Source: Campylobacter devanensis (GTDB lineage Bacteria; Campylobacterota; Campylobacteria; Campylobacterales; Campylobacteraceae). Taken from it: a DNA stretch of 64,000 bases. The translations under genes were made by a program, and so were the position numbers. Shown in pieces: positions 36,933 through 45,016 of the stretch. The first letter of the stretch is position 1. The number at the start of each line of letters is the position of its first letter. The stretch lies in contig NZ_CP018788.1 of NCBI RefSeq assembly GCF_002139915.1, forward strand, positions 930,001 through 994,000, in the 5' to 3' direction. The notes under the pieces are model-generated. The model was not told the DNA's origin. It worked only from the letters and a program-made list of their open reading frames with translations, and made no database searches.

Positions 36933-38113
36933 CGCCTATATAGAATAAAATAATACAAAGCACCAAATAAAAATATAACTGCCATTAAAAAGGTAATCAT
37001 CGCTAAACTGATACCACTTTCATAAAGTATCCCAATCATGAAGGATATGGTAGCAGATGCCAAATAATATACCATATCCTTATAGGCTATTACTCTACCA
37101 TAAAATCTCTTATCGCAGCTATTTTGTAACATTGTAAAAGTATATGACCATAGTGTAGATGTACAAAATCCAGCCGCTACCAGTCCAATTAACCCTAAAT
37201 AATAATCAAACTGCAACACAGCCCACAACCCAATACCTAAAAATTCCCCAATAAATAACCATATCAGTGTTTTATTATCTATAAATTTGCTCAAAATCAT
37301 AGGCCCAACTACTAAAGAAATCGCCCTAGTCATATTCATAAAACCAATTATAAGAGAAATACTCATAATCTCCTTATATTGATACTTTGCCATTAATGCT
37401 ACTAGATTATCATACGCAGTTACCCCAACAAATGAATGCAAAAATATTATATGCATTAAAACTGGATTTGCTCTTATATACCCTAGCCCATCTTTCATCA
37501 TATTAAAAATATTTTGACTAGTTGTTTTAATAACTACTGGTGCTTTAAGCCTACTAATAAGCCCTAACCCCACAATATAAAGTCCAAAATCAAACAAAAA
37601 TGACGCCTTTATCCCAAAATAGTGGATAAAAATCCCAGCTAACCCCATTCCAGCAGTATATGAGACTGCCCAAATGATAGAATGAATCTCATTAGCTAAT
37701 TTTAAATTTTTTTTAGTCATCAAATTTGGTAGTAGACTCATCTCAGTTTGAAAATAGACAACCCCAACACCCATCCGCACAAAAATGATAATAAAAAGCA
37801 GCCAAAGCAACGAAATATCATCTATAAAAATCAGCATAAAAACAGTAATAATCTCTATAAAAAGCATAAACATCATTAATTTTTTAGGGCTAAATTTATC
37901 CACAATAACACCATTTATTGGTGCTAGTAATACATTTGGGATAAATGCCATTGCAGCAGCTAAAGTAATAGCCCACACAGGTGCATCAAGCTCAATAAGC
38001 AAAGCAAAAATCCCTGTATGAGAAAACCACATACCAAAATAACATATAAACTGCACTGAACTTAATATTCTTAAATTTGGCTTATATCGAAGTAAAATAT
38101 AATATTTTTTCAA
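36917..38113 (-). CDS. MFS transporter, EntS/MFS_3-like
   Basis: A 398-residue 12-segment major facilitator. The N-terminal half carries NGVIVDKFSPKKLMMFM (loop 2-3 motif with DKFSPKK) and ALAAAMAFIPNVLLAPI; the layout resembles the MFS_3 group of exporters that includes EntS. Substrate unknown. It is alone on this strand and overlaps the 3' end of cheR. The 213-base gap upstream to mqnC (38114-38326) shows only AT-rich sequence with possible divergent promoters. Confidence 0.8.
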   Translation of the reverse strand: MKKYYILLRYKPNLRILSSVQFICYFGMWFSHTGIFALLIELDAPVWAITLAAAMAFIPNVLLAPINGVIVDKFSPKKLMMFMLFIEIITVFMLIFIDDISLLWLLFIIIFVRMGVGVVYFQTEMSLLPNLMTKKNLKLANEIHSIIWAVSYTAGMGLAGIFIHYFGIKASFLFDFGLYIVGLGLISRLKAPVVIKTTSQNIFNMMKDGLGYIRANPVLMHIIFLHSFVGVTAYDNLVALMAKYQYKEIMSISLIIGFMNMTRAISLVVGPMILSKFIDNKTLIWLFIGEFLGIGLWAVLQFDYYLGLIGLVAAGFCTSTLWSYTFTMLQNSCDKRFYGRVIAYKDMVYYLASATISFMIGILYESGISLAMITFLMAVIFLFGALYYFILYRRYTFS

Positions 38114-38326
38114 TTATCAACCTTGTTTTTATTATTTAACCACTTTAATTTAAAGCGCAATAATACATATTTACAAATAAAAAAATAATAAAATACAGTA
38201 AATAGCATTAATGAGACAGCAAGAGAAGTTTTGATTTTCTTTAATTACGCTCTCTTTACAATTTTAATAAGCTTGAATTTTGCCAGTTTTTGATACAATA
38301 CGCTACAAAAATTTTAAGGAAATTAA

Positions 38327-39373
38327 GTGAGTAGATTAAGTGTTGATGAGGCTCTAGACCTTATCAAAAATGGAGATTTAAGAGAGCTTGGAGAGTTAGC
38401 CAGTGCTAAAAAATTACAGCTACACCCTGAAAAAATTACAACATTCATTGTCGATAGAAATATTAACTACACCAATACCTGCTGGGTTGATTGTAAATTT
38501 TGTGCCTTTTATAAACATGTTAATGAAGAGGATGCTTATCTACTAAGCTTTGATGAAATCGATCGCAAAATAGATGAATTAATTGCAATTGGTGGGACTC
38601 AAATTTTATTTCAAGGTGGCGTCCATCCAAAATTAAAAATACAATGGTATGAAGAGCTAGTCTCTCACATTGCTACAAAATATCCAAATATTGATATCCA
38701 CGGTTTCTCAGCTGTAGAGATAGATTATATCGCAAGAGTCTCTAAAATTTCGATTCCAGAGGTTCTTTTAAGATTAAAAAATGCTGGATTATACAGTATT
38801 CCAGGAGCTGGAGCTGAAATTTTAAGCGATAGAGTTCGTGATATCATTTCACCTAAAAAATGCTCTAGCAGCACCTGGCTAGAGGTGCATAAAGAGGCTC
38901 ATAAAATTGGTCTAAAAAGTACAGCAACAATGATGTTTGGTACAGTTGAGAGCGATGAAGAGATTGTAGAACATTTAGATAAAATCCGTACTCTTCAAGA
39001 TGAGACTGGTGGCTTTAGAGCGTTTATTTTATGGAGTTTTCAATCAGCTAATACTAAGCTCATTGCCGAGCATCCCCACATCAAAAAGCAATCACCAAAT
39101 AGGTATCTACGCCTACTAGCCGTATCACGACTATTTTTAGATAACTTTAAAAATATACAAAGTAGCTGGGTTACACAAGGCTCATATATAGGACAATTAG
39201 CCCTTAAATTTGGAGCAAATGATCTTGGTAGTACAATGATGGAAGAAAATGTTGTAAAAGCAGCAGGTGCTAGCTATAGAATGAGTCAAGCCCAAATGAT
39301 AGAGCTTATCAAAGATATTGGCGAATTTCCAGCTAAACGAAATACAAATTATGATATTTTGGAGAGATTTTAA
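38327..39373 (+). CDS. mqnC: Cyclic dehypoxanthinylfutalosine synthase (radical SAM)
   Basis: Cyclises dehypoxanthine-futalosine in the futalosine pathway to menaquinone. The 348-residue protein has FIVDRNINYTN followed by the radical-SAM cluster CxxxCxxC in NTCWVDCKFCAFYKH, IPGAGAEILSDRVRD, and STATMMFGTVES. The start is GTG with an AAGGA ribosome site. Together with mqnE at 23719 it shows the organism uses the futalosine route. A TACAAT-like -10 sits about 30 bases upstream. Confidence 0.93.
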   Translation: MSRLSVDEALDLIKNGDLRELGELASAKKLQLHPEKITTFIVDRNINYTNTCWVDCKFCAFYKHVNEEDAYLLSFDEIDRKIDELIAIGGTQILFQGGVHPKLKIQWYEELVSHIATKYPNIDIHGFSAVEIDYIARVSKISIPEVLLRLKNAGLYSIPGAGAEILSDRVRDIISPKKCSSSTWLEVHKEAHKIGLKSTATMMFGTVESDEEIVEHLDKIRTLQDETGGFRAFILWSFQSANTKLIAEHPHIKKQSPNRYLRLLAVSRLFLDNFKNIQSSWVTQGSYIGQLALKFGANDLGSTMMEENVVKAAGASYRMSQAQMIELIKDIGEFPAKRNTNYDILERF

Positions 39374-39411
39374 TCTCTTCTTTGTTAAATTTACCAATAA
39401 ATTTAAAAATT

Positions 39412-40005
39412 TTAAAATATTGCAACACTATAAATAAAGCTTTTATCGCTACATTTTACAATCTCTACAAAAGCTCCCAAACTCTCATCGCTAGCCATAT
39501 CAAGCGCATAAAATCCTAAATTTAAAAGCTTTACCCTAGCCTCTTTTAATGTCCAAATTTTATAAAATTCAATCAGTTGATTTTTAGAGTTAGCAACCCT
39601 TAATCTTTGTTCTTTACTAAAACAAAAATCTATATGGGCGCTAAAATTTCTATCTTTTATCAACTCTAAATCTACCCCTACCCTAGCAGTACTAATAGCC
39701 AAAATAGCACAATTATCGCTATGGCTTAATGAGGTATAAAGTGGTATATTTTTAATATTTTTATAGTTTTTTTTAAAATAAATTTTTAAAGACCTAGAGA
39801 TTTTAAATTTGCTATTTTGAGCCAAATTTGGACTATTTCTAAGCTTTATTTTATCGCTTAGACTCAAATCATCATAACTATAATTATCAAATTTATCACT
39901 AAAAAGTAGTAAAATTTCCCCATCTTTTAATTCAAAATTATCCAAATTTAGCAAATCAAATCGCTCAAATTTATCTAAAATAAATTTAAGATACCAAATT
40001 TTCAT
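39412..40005 (-). CDS. 4'-phosphopantetheinyl transferase (Sfp/AcpT type)
   Basis: Transfers phosphopantetheine from CoA to carrier proteins. The 197-residue protein has the two signature motifs VGVDLELIKDR (metal-binding Asp/Glu) and FYKIWTLKEARVKL (WxxKEA), plus SLSHSDNCAILAIS. Its ATG overlaps the stop of the MMPL-exporter fragment, the same coupling seen in aryl polyene clusters, where a dedicated PPTase modifies the acyl carrier proteins. The gene appears intact although its cluster is decayed, so it may survive by serving other carrier proteins. Confidence 0.85.
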   Translation of the reverse strand: MKIWYLKFILDKFERFDLLNLDNFELKDGEILLLFSDKFDNYSYDDLSLSDKIKLRNSPNLAQNSKFKISRSLKIYFKKNYKNIKNIPLYTSLSHSDNCAILAISTARVGVDLELIKDRNFSAHIDFCFSKEQRLRVANSKNQLIEFYKIWTLKEARVKLLNLGFYALDMASDESLGAFVEIVKCSDKSFIYSVAIF

Positions 40006-40433
40006 TACTTAATCTTGCTATTATAAGTAGCATACAAAAGAGTAAAATATGCTAACAAAAACATACACAAAGCCGTACTAACTCCAAAACTAAACACTGC
40101 ATAAGTATTACTAAAACCAAGCATTCCAAAAGATATAATACTAGTTAAACTAGCCAAAATAATACCAAAATATCTCTCACGCAAAGCCAAATTTAAATTA
40201 CTAGCAAACAGCACATAATCCACCCCAATAGTACTAGCTAAAATAAATCCAAAAATGGTAAAAATATTAAAACTAACCCCAACTAAAAGCATTATAGCAA
40301 CACCTACAAATGTCCCAAACAATATAATCCCAACCATCACGCACGCCCTAGCAAAGCTAAAAAAGAATAAAAATATCCCAAAAGCGCATACATAAGCTAG
40401 AAGTTTTAAATATATTGCATACTCTTTTGCTAA
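40005..40433 (-). pseudogene. C-terminal remnant of an MMPL-family exporter (ApeM-like)
   Basis: The last ~140 codons of an RND/MMPL pump: LAKEYAIYLKLLAYVCAFG, GVSFNIFTIFGFIL, STIGVDYVLFASNLN (the GxDY motif of the fourth helix) and SIISFGMLGFSNT. The frame is open from about 40442 to the stop at 40005 but has no normal start (an internal GTG lies at 40340), and the first ~600 residues of a full pump are missing. Further upstream the minus strand shows another hydrophobic frame ending in FDEI, possibly a frameshifted continuation. In aryl polyene clusters this exporter sits next to a PPTase, as here. Confidence 0.8.
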
Positions 40434-40493
40434 AGTATTATCTCATCAAATATTAAAAATCCACCACTAAGCCCACATAAAAAGCTAAAAATA

Positions 40494-40766
40494 ATGACAA
40501 TAATGAGCAATTCATCTCCATCATGTAGCAGCACAAAGGGACTAATGGGGCATACGCTTGGTGCTGCTGGTGCATTAGAAGCTTTAATCTGTGCTAATAT
40601 TATAAATCAAAGCCTACAAAACAATCAAAGCCAGCTACCACCACACTATTATGATGGAATATATGATAAAGAGTTGCCCAAAATTAATCTAACTAAGCTA
40701 AATACAAATTCAAAAATCAAAAACTGCCTATCAATCTCATTTGCCTTTAACATTTATCTCTTTTAG
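40494..40766 (+). pseudogene. C-terminal remnant of a beta-ketoacyl-ACP synthase
   Basis: About 80 codons covering the last part of a FabB/FabF-like ketosynthase: STKGLMGHTLGAAGALEAL contains the active-site lysine and histidine (K...GHxLGAAGA), and the C-terminal SISFAF is a worn form of the usual NSFAFGG. The catalytic cysteine half is missing and the piece abuts the opposite-strand MMPL remnant, marking a deletion or rearrangement junction near 40440-40510. The apparent ATG is fortuitous. Confidence 0.8.
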
Positions 40767-41028
40767 TGGTGAAAGCAAGCAGTGCGTAAATCTGCTTAAA
40801 ACATTAAAAGATGATTTTATATATCCTACTACTTATGCCTTAGGCTTGTTTTTAGATAAAAATGCTGGACGAATTTGCTCACTTGAGTTTAATCAAAATC
40901 AACCAAAAAATTTGCAAATTTACACAAGTGCATTTAGCCTATTAAAAGCGTTAAATAATAATTTATGCTCTAATTGGAATATAGATTCTACTCTTAGATG
41001 GAGCTGGACTTTAAATGATAGTAATTAG
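40741..41028 (+). pseudogene. Remnant of a ketosynthase-like chain-length-factor gene (ApeC-like)
   Basis: Ninety-five codons from a TTG, no credible start. The stretch SGESKQCVNLLKTLKDDF followed by YPTTYALGLFLDKNAGRI resembles the GE...LL..L...SPTaFslSVHNA pattern of the small ketosynthase-like N-terminal domain family (PF13723) found in aryl polyene clusters. The matching catalytic pattern is changed (YALGLFLDKNAG for FSLSVHNA), so even a complete product might not work. It overlaps the previous remnant in another frame. Assignment is by pattern only. Confidence 0.5.
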
Positions 41029-41202
41029 AATTTTATTTGGATTATATTTTTTATTTTAAACGCACTTATATCATTTATTTTGATATTTTTAGATGATAAA
41101 ATATATTGGACTTTATATTGTGGTGTAGTTAGCTATATTTTAATTGGAATATTATTTGGTGCTGAGATTTTGTATAGAAATTTTATTTTACAGGTAGAGT
41201 AA
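41029..41202 (+). pseudogene. Remnant of a small membrane protein (COG4648/ApeG-like)
   Basis: After the TAG at 41026 the same frame stays open for 57 codons and encodes two hydrophobic segments: WIIFFILNALISFILIFL and YCGVVSYILIGILFGAEILY. This matches the C-terminal end of the COG4648 membrane protein that precedes the AMP-ligase in aryl polyene clusters. There is no start codon; its TAA overlaps the ATG of the AMP-ligase. Assignment by pattern and position. Confidence 0.5.
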
Positions 41203-42308
41203 TGAGAGAGATTTTTAACCCAAATTCAACTTTTATATCTCAAAATAAGATAAAAAGCTTTGATGAATTTTTAGAAGATGTATCTAAATTTGCAACATAT
41301 AATAAATTCGATGAGATTGATATATTTATATATGATGGATACCTATTTTTAGTAGCATTTTTTGGCTCTATTTTATCTGGTGGCAAGCCATATCTTTTGC
41401 CATATTATTATTCTAATAATTCTAGACCATTTATTGATGATGAGGTAGTTAGTAATATTTTAACTAGAAACATCGAGTCAAAAAGTTCTAAAATCAAACT
41501 AAATTTAAATTCAACCTTTTATATTCAAACCTCAGGTAGTAGCGGAGAGCGTAAAAATATAGAAAAATCAATTGATCAAATGGTCAAAGAGGGTGAGTTT
41601 TTACGCTCATTTTTTAATATCAGCAATACTCATACATTTCTCTCAAGTGTATCTCATCAGCATCTTTTTGGCCTTACTTTTAAGGTTTTTACAGCTTTAA
41701 TTAGCGGCTGTAAAGTCTATACACAAAACTTAACATATCCAGAGATTTTAGCTCAAAATATTGACCTTTGTAGTGCTGATGATGAATTAATTTTAATTAG
41801 TTCTCCAGTACTTTTAGAATCGCTATCTAAGCAAAAAAATATGAGCCAATTTAATAAAATTAAAATGATATTTACAGCTGGGTCAAAACTCAATCTAGAT
41901 ATATTAAAAAGCCTACAAAGCAAATTAAGCGCTACTATAACTGAAATTTATGGCAGCAGTGAAACTGGTATAATAGCCTATGGTGATGGTGAAAATTTTA
42001 AAGCTTTTCCTAGTGTTGATATAAAATGCGATGATAAAAACCGTCTAATCATTCGCTCACCATGGCAAGATTTAGATAATGGATTTATATCTAATGATTG
42101 CGCAGAATTTAACAAAGATAGCTTTAAAATTATTGGTAGATATGATAGAATAATCAAACTTCACGACCGCAGAGTAAGCCTAGATGCTATAGAAAATCTC
42201 ATCAAACAAAGCCCGATTATAAATACTGTAGTCGTAGCACAAGATGATAGATACAAGCGTTTAGCAGCTATTTTAGTTTTAAGTGATGAGGGAAAAAAGC
42301 TATATTAA
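41202..42308 (+). CDS. AMP-dependent acyl ligase, C-terminally shortened (ApeH-like)
   Basis: A 368-residue adenylate-forming enzyme that would activate an aryl or fatty acid. Core motifs are present: FYIQTSGSSGERKN (phosphate loop), ITEIYGSSETG (A5) and FKIIGRYDRIIKLHDRRVSLD (A8 with hinge). It ends soon after A8 at DEGKKLY, while relatives run to about 450 residues, so the mobile C-terminal subdomain with the catalytic lysine (A10) appears missing. With the flanking remnants this is likely a decaying gene of an aryl polyene cluster, though the frame is still open. Confidence 0.7.
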   Translation: MREIFNPNSTFISQNKIKSFDEFLEDVSKFATYNKFDEIDIFIYDGYLFLVAFFGSILSGGKPYLLPYYYSNNSRPFIDDEVVSNILTRNIESKSSKIKLNLNSTFYIQTSGSSGERKNIEKSIDQMVKEGEFLRSFFNISNTHTFLSSVSHQHLFGLTFKVFTALISGCKVYTQNLTYPEILAQNIDLCSADDELILISSPVLLESLSKQKNMSQFNKIKMIFTAGSKLNLDILKSLQSKLSATITEIYGSSETGIIAYGDGENFKAFPSVDIKCDDKNRLIIRSPWQDLDNGFISNDCAEFNKDSFKIIGRYDRIIKLHDRRVSLDAIENLIKQSPIINTVVVAQDDRYKRLAAILVLSDEGKKLY

Positions 42309-42654
42309 AATAAATTATTTTTTAAGCATCAATATAAGAGTAAAGATCTTTTATGCAAATTTATAGTTCTATTTTAAAACAAAGTTATTAAAATTTTAAT
42401 AAATTAAATTTTATTTTAATATTTATATACTAACCACTTCTGACTTACAACTTCAAATACAATCTCTAAACAAAAATAGTCTAATCGACTATTTTTAACA
42501 TTATTTTCTACATCTATAGTTATAATTTAGCAATAATTAAATAATTACATATACTTTAAAACAATAAAAACATATCAATATTAGATAAAATTTTTAATTA
42601 CTAAAAATAGACTAAATTAACTTTTATTTCTTTGCCTATGTATTATATAATTAA
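42309..42654. other. AT-rich intergenic gap without recognisable gene
   Basis: These 346 bases separate the aryl-polyene relic from the glycan locus. They are extremely AT-rich, with stops in all frames, and contain no tRNA, no clear hairpin terminator and no repeat that I could identify. It probably marks the edge between decayed DNA and the glycan island. Confidence 0.6.
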
Positions 42655-43707
42655 CTAAATAATTCCTACTATCTCTTTTATATATTCAAGTCTATGTTTC
42701 CAAGTAAAATTATTAGCTATATATTCTGCAGCAGATTTTAATTTATCTTGAGTATGTTTATCAAGGCCAAATTTGTTAATCTTGTATAATAAATCTTGCA
42801 ATTCATATTCATCTTTAAATGAATAACAATAATCTTTAAAATATTTTTGAATAGCCGGAGTATCATTAGTGATGGCTATTCTCCCACATGCTAATATCTC
42901 AATTAGCCGTCTTGAAAACATAGTTGGCGAATTTTCAATAGTATTGACATTGAGAGATATCAAGTAATCTCTATATATATCGGCAGTTTCTTTATAGCTC
43001 ACCGATGGAAAAATATTAACATTATCTATATTGGGATACCTGTAAATATTAGATTTTCTCTCAGAATTTCTATCATAAACATCTAATCCAAATATTTGTG
43101 ATGTTAATTTAAACATCATGTCTTGCCATCGTCTTCTATTGTCATGGATATGAGTAGAATAACTACCTACAAAATTAGCCCTATTATTTGTAATATTAAA
43201 ATCTGTAAAATAATGAAATTTAGGCTGAATAGCAAACATAAGCGTATTAACCGGAGTTGAGCTGCCAACAATAGCCTTGTATCTATCAATACAATTCTCA
43301 TCAACAGTAAATATATAATCAAATAATTTAGCACTATTGATAAATCTATCGAAATGTACGCCATCTTCTTTATTCCAAAAAATAGTTGGAATTTTTAAGT
43401 CCTTAGCATATTCTACTAACTTTTTTAATTGATTATTATTGCGTTCCAAAAATCCTAATTTCTTAATTAAATTTATAATTTTTTTTAATTGTTTATTATT
43501 GCATTTAGGGTAATCCGGATATGAAGCTATTTTGTATTTCCATAGATTATCATACCCAAGCCAAGCAGATTCTACAAATAAAATATCTGGCTTCCACTGC
43601 TTAAATATATTTTTATAGTTACACATTAAGACATTAACCACACTAATACCATCTTCGGCAAATAGAGAGTCCATAGTGAGTTTATCTGAAATTAAAGCTA
43701 TTTTCAT
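42655..43707 (-). CDS. CgeB-like glycosyltransferase
   Basis: A 350-residue protein of the CgeB/DUF3880 type GT-B fold. Motifs: DILFVESAWLGYDN, IPTIFWNKEDGVHFDRF, FDYIFTVDENCIDRYK, FVGSYSTHIHDNRRRW and SPTMFSRRLIEILACG (sugar-nucleotide binding near the C-terminus). The same motif series occurs in residues about 470-790 of the 1339-residue protein at 45017, so the two are paralogues. It is the last gene of the left cassette, 142 bases after the DUF6270-like gene, and may have its own promoter. Probably adds a sugar to the surface glycan; donor and acceptor unknown. Confidence 0.8.
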   Translation of the reverse strand: MKIALISDKLTMDSLFAEDGISVVNVLMCNYKNIFKQWKPDILFVESAWLGYDNLWKYKIASYPDYPKCNNKQLKKIINLIKKLGFLERNNNQLKKLVEYAKDLKIPTIFWNKEDGVHFDRFINSAKLFDYIFTVDENCIDRYKAIVGSSTPVNTLMFAIQPKFHYFTDFNITNNRANFVGSYSTHIHDNRRRWQDMMFKLTSQIFGLDVYDRNSERKSNIYRYPNIDNVNIFPSVSYKETADIYRDYLISLNVNTIENSPTMFSRRLIEILACGRIAITNDTPAIQKYFKDYCYSFKDEYELQDLLYKINKFGLDKHTQDKLKSAAEYIANNFTWKHRLEYIKEIVGII

Positions 43708-43849
43708 GTAAAATCCAATTTATAAATAATAATGCCATCATCTTATATTATAATAACCTATTATTATAAATAATTTATAACTCACAATAAATTATAATAT
43801 CTATATTTATTTAATTTTTTTTAATTGCTCTATTGTTGATTGATAAAAC

Positions 43850-44506
43850 TCATCGCAGTAATGGTATGGCGCCCCCCCCCCATTTATGATTTTCATCGCA
43901 ATAAAAGAGATTATTATCGTAGGTTATAAATTGGCTTTTTGGTATATATTCTCTTATCTTTTCATACATTTTAGATAGAAAAGCATTTGATTGCTCGAGA
44001 TAATCTTGTGATATTAAATTTAAATTATTACTCCAAAAAACTTCATTTATATATATTTTGTCTAGTTTGTTTAAGGCTTTTAAGATACTTATCAGTCTTG
44101 AAAAACCCCTAAACCATAAATTAAATTTCTTTTCATGGTATCTATTAAGTAGCTTAACATTATTTTTTTGTGCGTTTTTATACTCTGCAGAGTAGGTTAG
44201 CATAGAGCCATCTTCATTTAAAACTAGATGAAATCTCTCTTCAATCAAATCCACAAGCAAAATATCAAATTCATTATTTTTAATATAATGATAAAAGCTC
44301 TTATCCATATCTTGTAAAACCATCTGTTTTTGAAATTTCGATTCTATAGAATTTATAACTTCTAAATCCACACATGGTTTTGAAATTAAAGAGGCAAAAC
44401 TGCTTCTAGCAAAGTGCCCTACTAACTCAAATGAGTTATCTTTATCATATTCCAAAGCATCACGACTCACACAAGAGCCAAATATAAGCAATTTGCTTTT
44501 ACCCAC
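43850..44506 (-). CDS. DUF6270-like protein, phase-variable, currently shortened
   Basis: A 218-residue product beginning MGKSKLLIFGSCVSRDALEY, the SCVSRD signature of DUF6270-type proteins found in capsule and glycan clusters; function unknown. A G10 tract (43872-43881 on the plus strand as C10) lies within the last codons. With 10 Gs the frame ends WGGGAIPLLR. With 9 Gs it would read WGGAPYHYCDEFYQ and continue to a stop at 43807, which looks like the natural C-terminus because the family typically has a KWGxxPxHY ending. So the present state is probably off or altered. The ATG overlaps the GT4 gene stop. Confidence 0.75.
   Translation of the reverse strand: MGKSKLLIFGSCVSRDALEYDKDNSFELVGHFARSSFASLISKPCVDLEVINSIESKFQKQMVLQDMDKSFYHYIKNNEFDILLVDLIEERFHLVLNEDGSMLTYSAEYKNAQKNNVKLLNRYHEKKFNLWFRGFSRLISILKALNKLDKIYINEVFWSNNLNLISQDYLEQSNAFLSKMYEKIREYIPKSQFITYDNNLFYCDENHKWGGGAIPLLR
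43872..43881 (-). repeat. Homopolymer tract, G10 on the minus strand
   Basis: Ten consecutive C on the plus strand inside the DUF6270-like gene. Ten-base G/C tracts in Campylobacter are classic slippage sites giving phase variation. 9 or 12 units would restore the extended C-terminus. Confidence 0.9.
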
Positions 44507-44927
44507 TTATTAACCTCAATTCTTTTAATATAGTTTGTTTAAATCCGCTTTGAGTTTTAACTCTATTGTTCCCTGCTTTTGATAGTTTTAAGAAGGCGTC
44601 TGGATTATGATATAGATACTCTATAGCATCTGCTAAGGCTTTAGGATTTTCTGGTTCTACTACAATAGCACAGCTATTATCTACAAACTCAGGTATAGCA
44701 GCTACATTAGTTGTGATAGCTACTAATCCACTACTCATAGCCTCATCTCTACTCACACCTTGAGAGTCCATTCTTGTAGGAGTTAGAAATATTCCATAAT
44801 TATCATGATATGACTTTATCTCTTCTTGAGTTAAAAATCTTTTTTCTATCTTTACATTATTAAATTTTTTCAAAGGCTCTGTAGTCTCATCAAATAGATC
44901 CCCATCCCCCACAAAACAAAACTCCAA
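44499..44927 (-). CDS. GT4 glycosyltransferase C-terminal domain (split from upstream gene)
   Basis: Encodes 142 residues of the C-terminal Rossmann domain of a GT4 enzyme: FCFVGDGDLFDE, GIFLTPTRMDSQGVSRDEAMSSGL (EX7E-like donor site) and AAIPEFVDN. The frame is open further upstream to about 45021, encoding NLTIRPYHSRTYANDISVKA, which continues directly from the end of the 1339-residue protein if one A is added to the A7 tract at 45022-45028. So this is the second half of one GT4 domain, separated by a frameshift. The TTG at 44927 is an internal codon and may not be used. Confidence 0.75.
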   Translation of the reverse strand: MEFCFVGDGDLFDETTEPLKKFNNVKIEKRFLTQEEIKSYHDNYGIFLTPTRMDSQGVSRDEAMSSGLVAITTNVAAIPEFVDNSCAIVVEPENPKALADAIEYLYHNPDAFLKLSKAGNNRVKTQSGFKQTILKELRLISG

Positions 44928-44976
44928 ATCATTAAAAAATGGCTTTTTAGATAGTAATTCAACAGCTTTTACTGAG

Positions 44977-45006
44977 ATATCATTCGCGTAAGTACGCGAA
45001 TGATAT
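44977..45006. repeat. Perfect 14-bp palindrome within the split GT4 region
   Basis: Arms 44977-44990 (ATATCATTCGCGTA) and 44993-45006 are exact inverse complements separated by two bases. It lies in the coding stretch for YHSRTYANDI, between the two halves of the GT4 domain, 16 bases from the A7 tract. The two-base spacer is too short for a good RNA hairpin; a protein-binding or cruciform site is conceivable, chance is also possible. Confidence 0.7.
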
Positions 45007-45016
45007 GGTCTTATAG

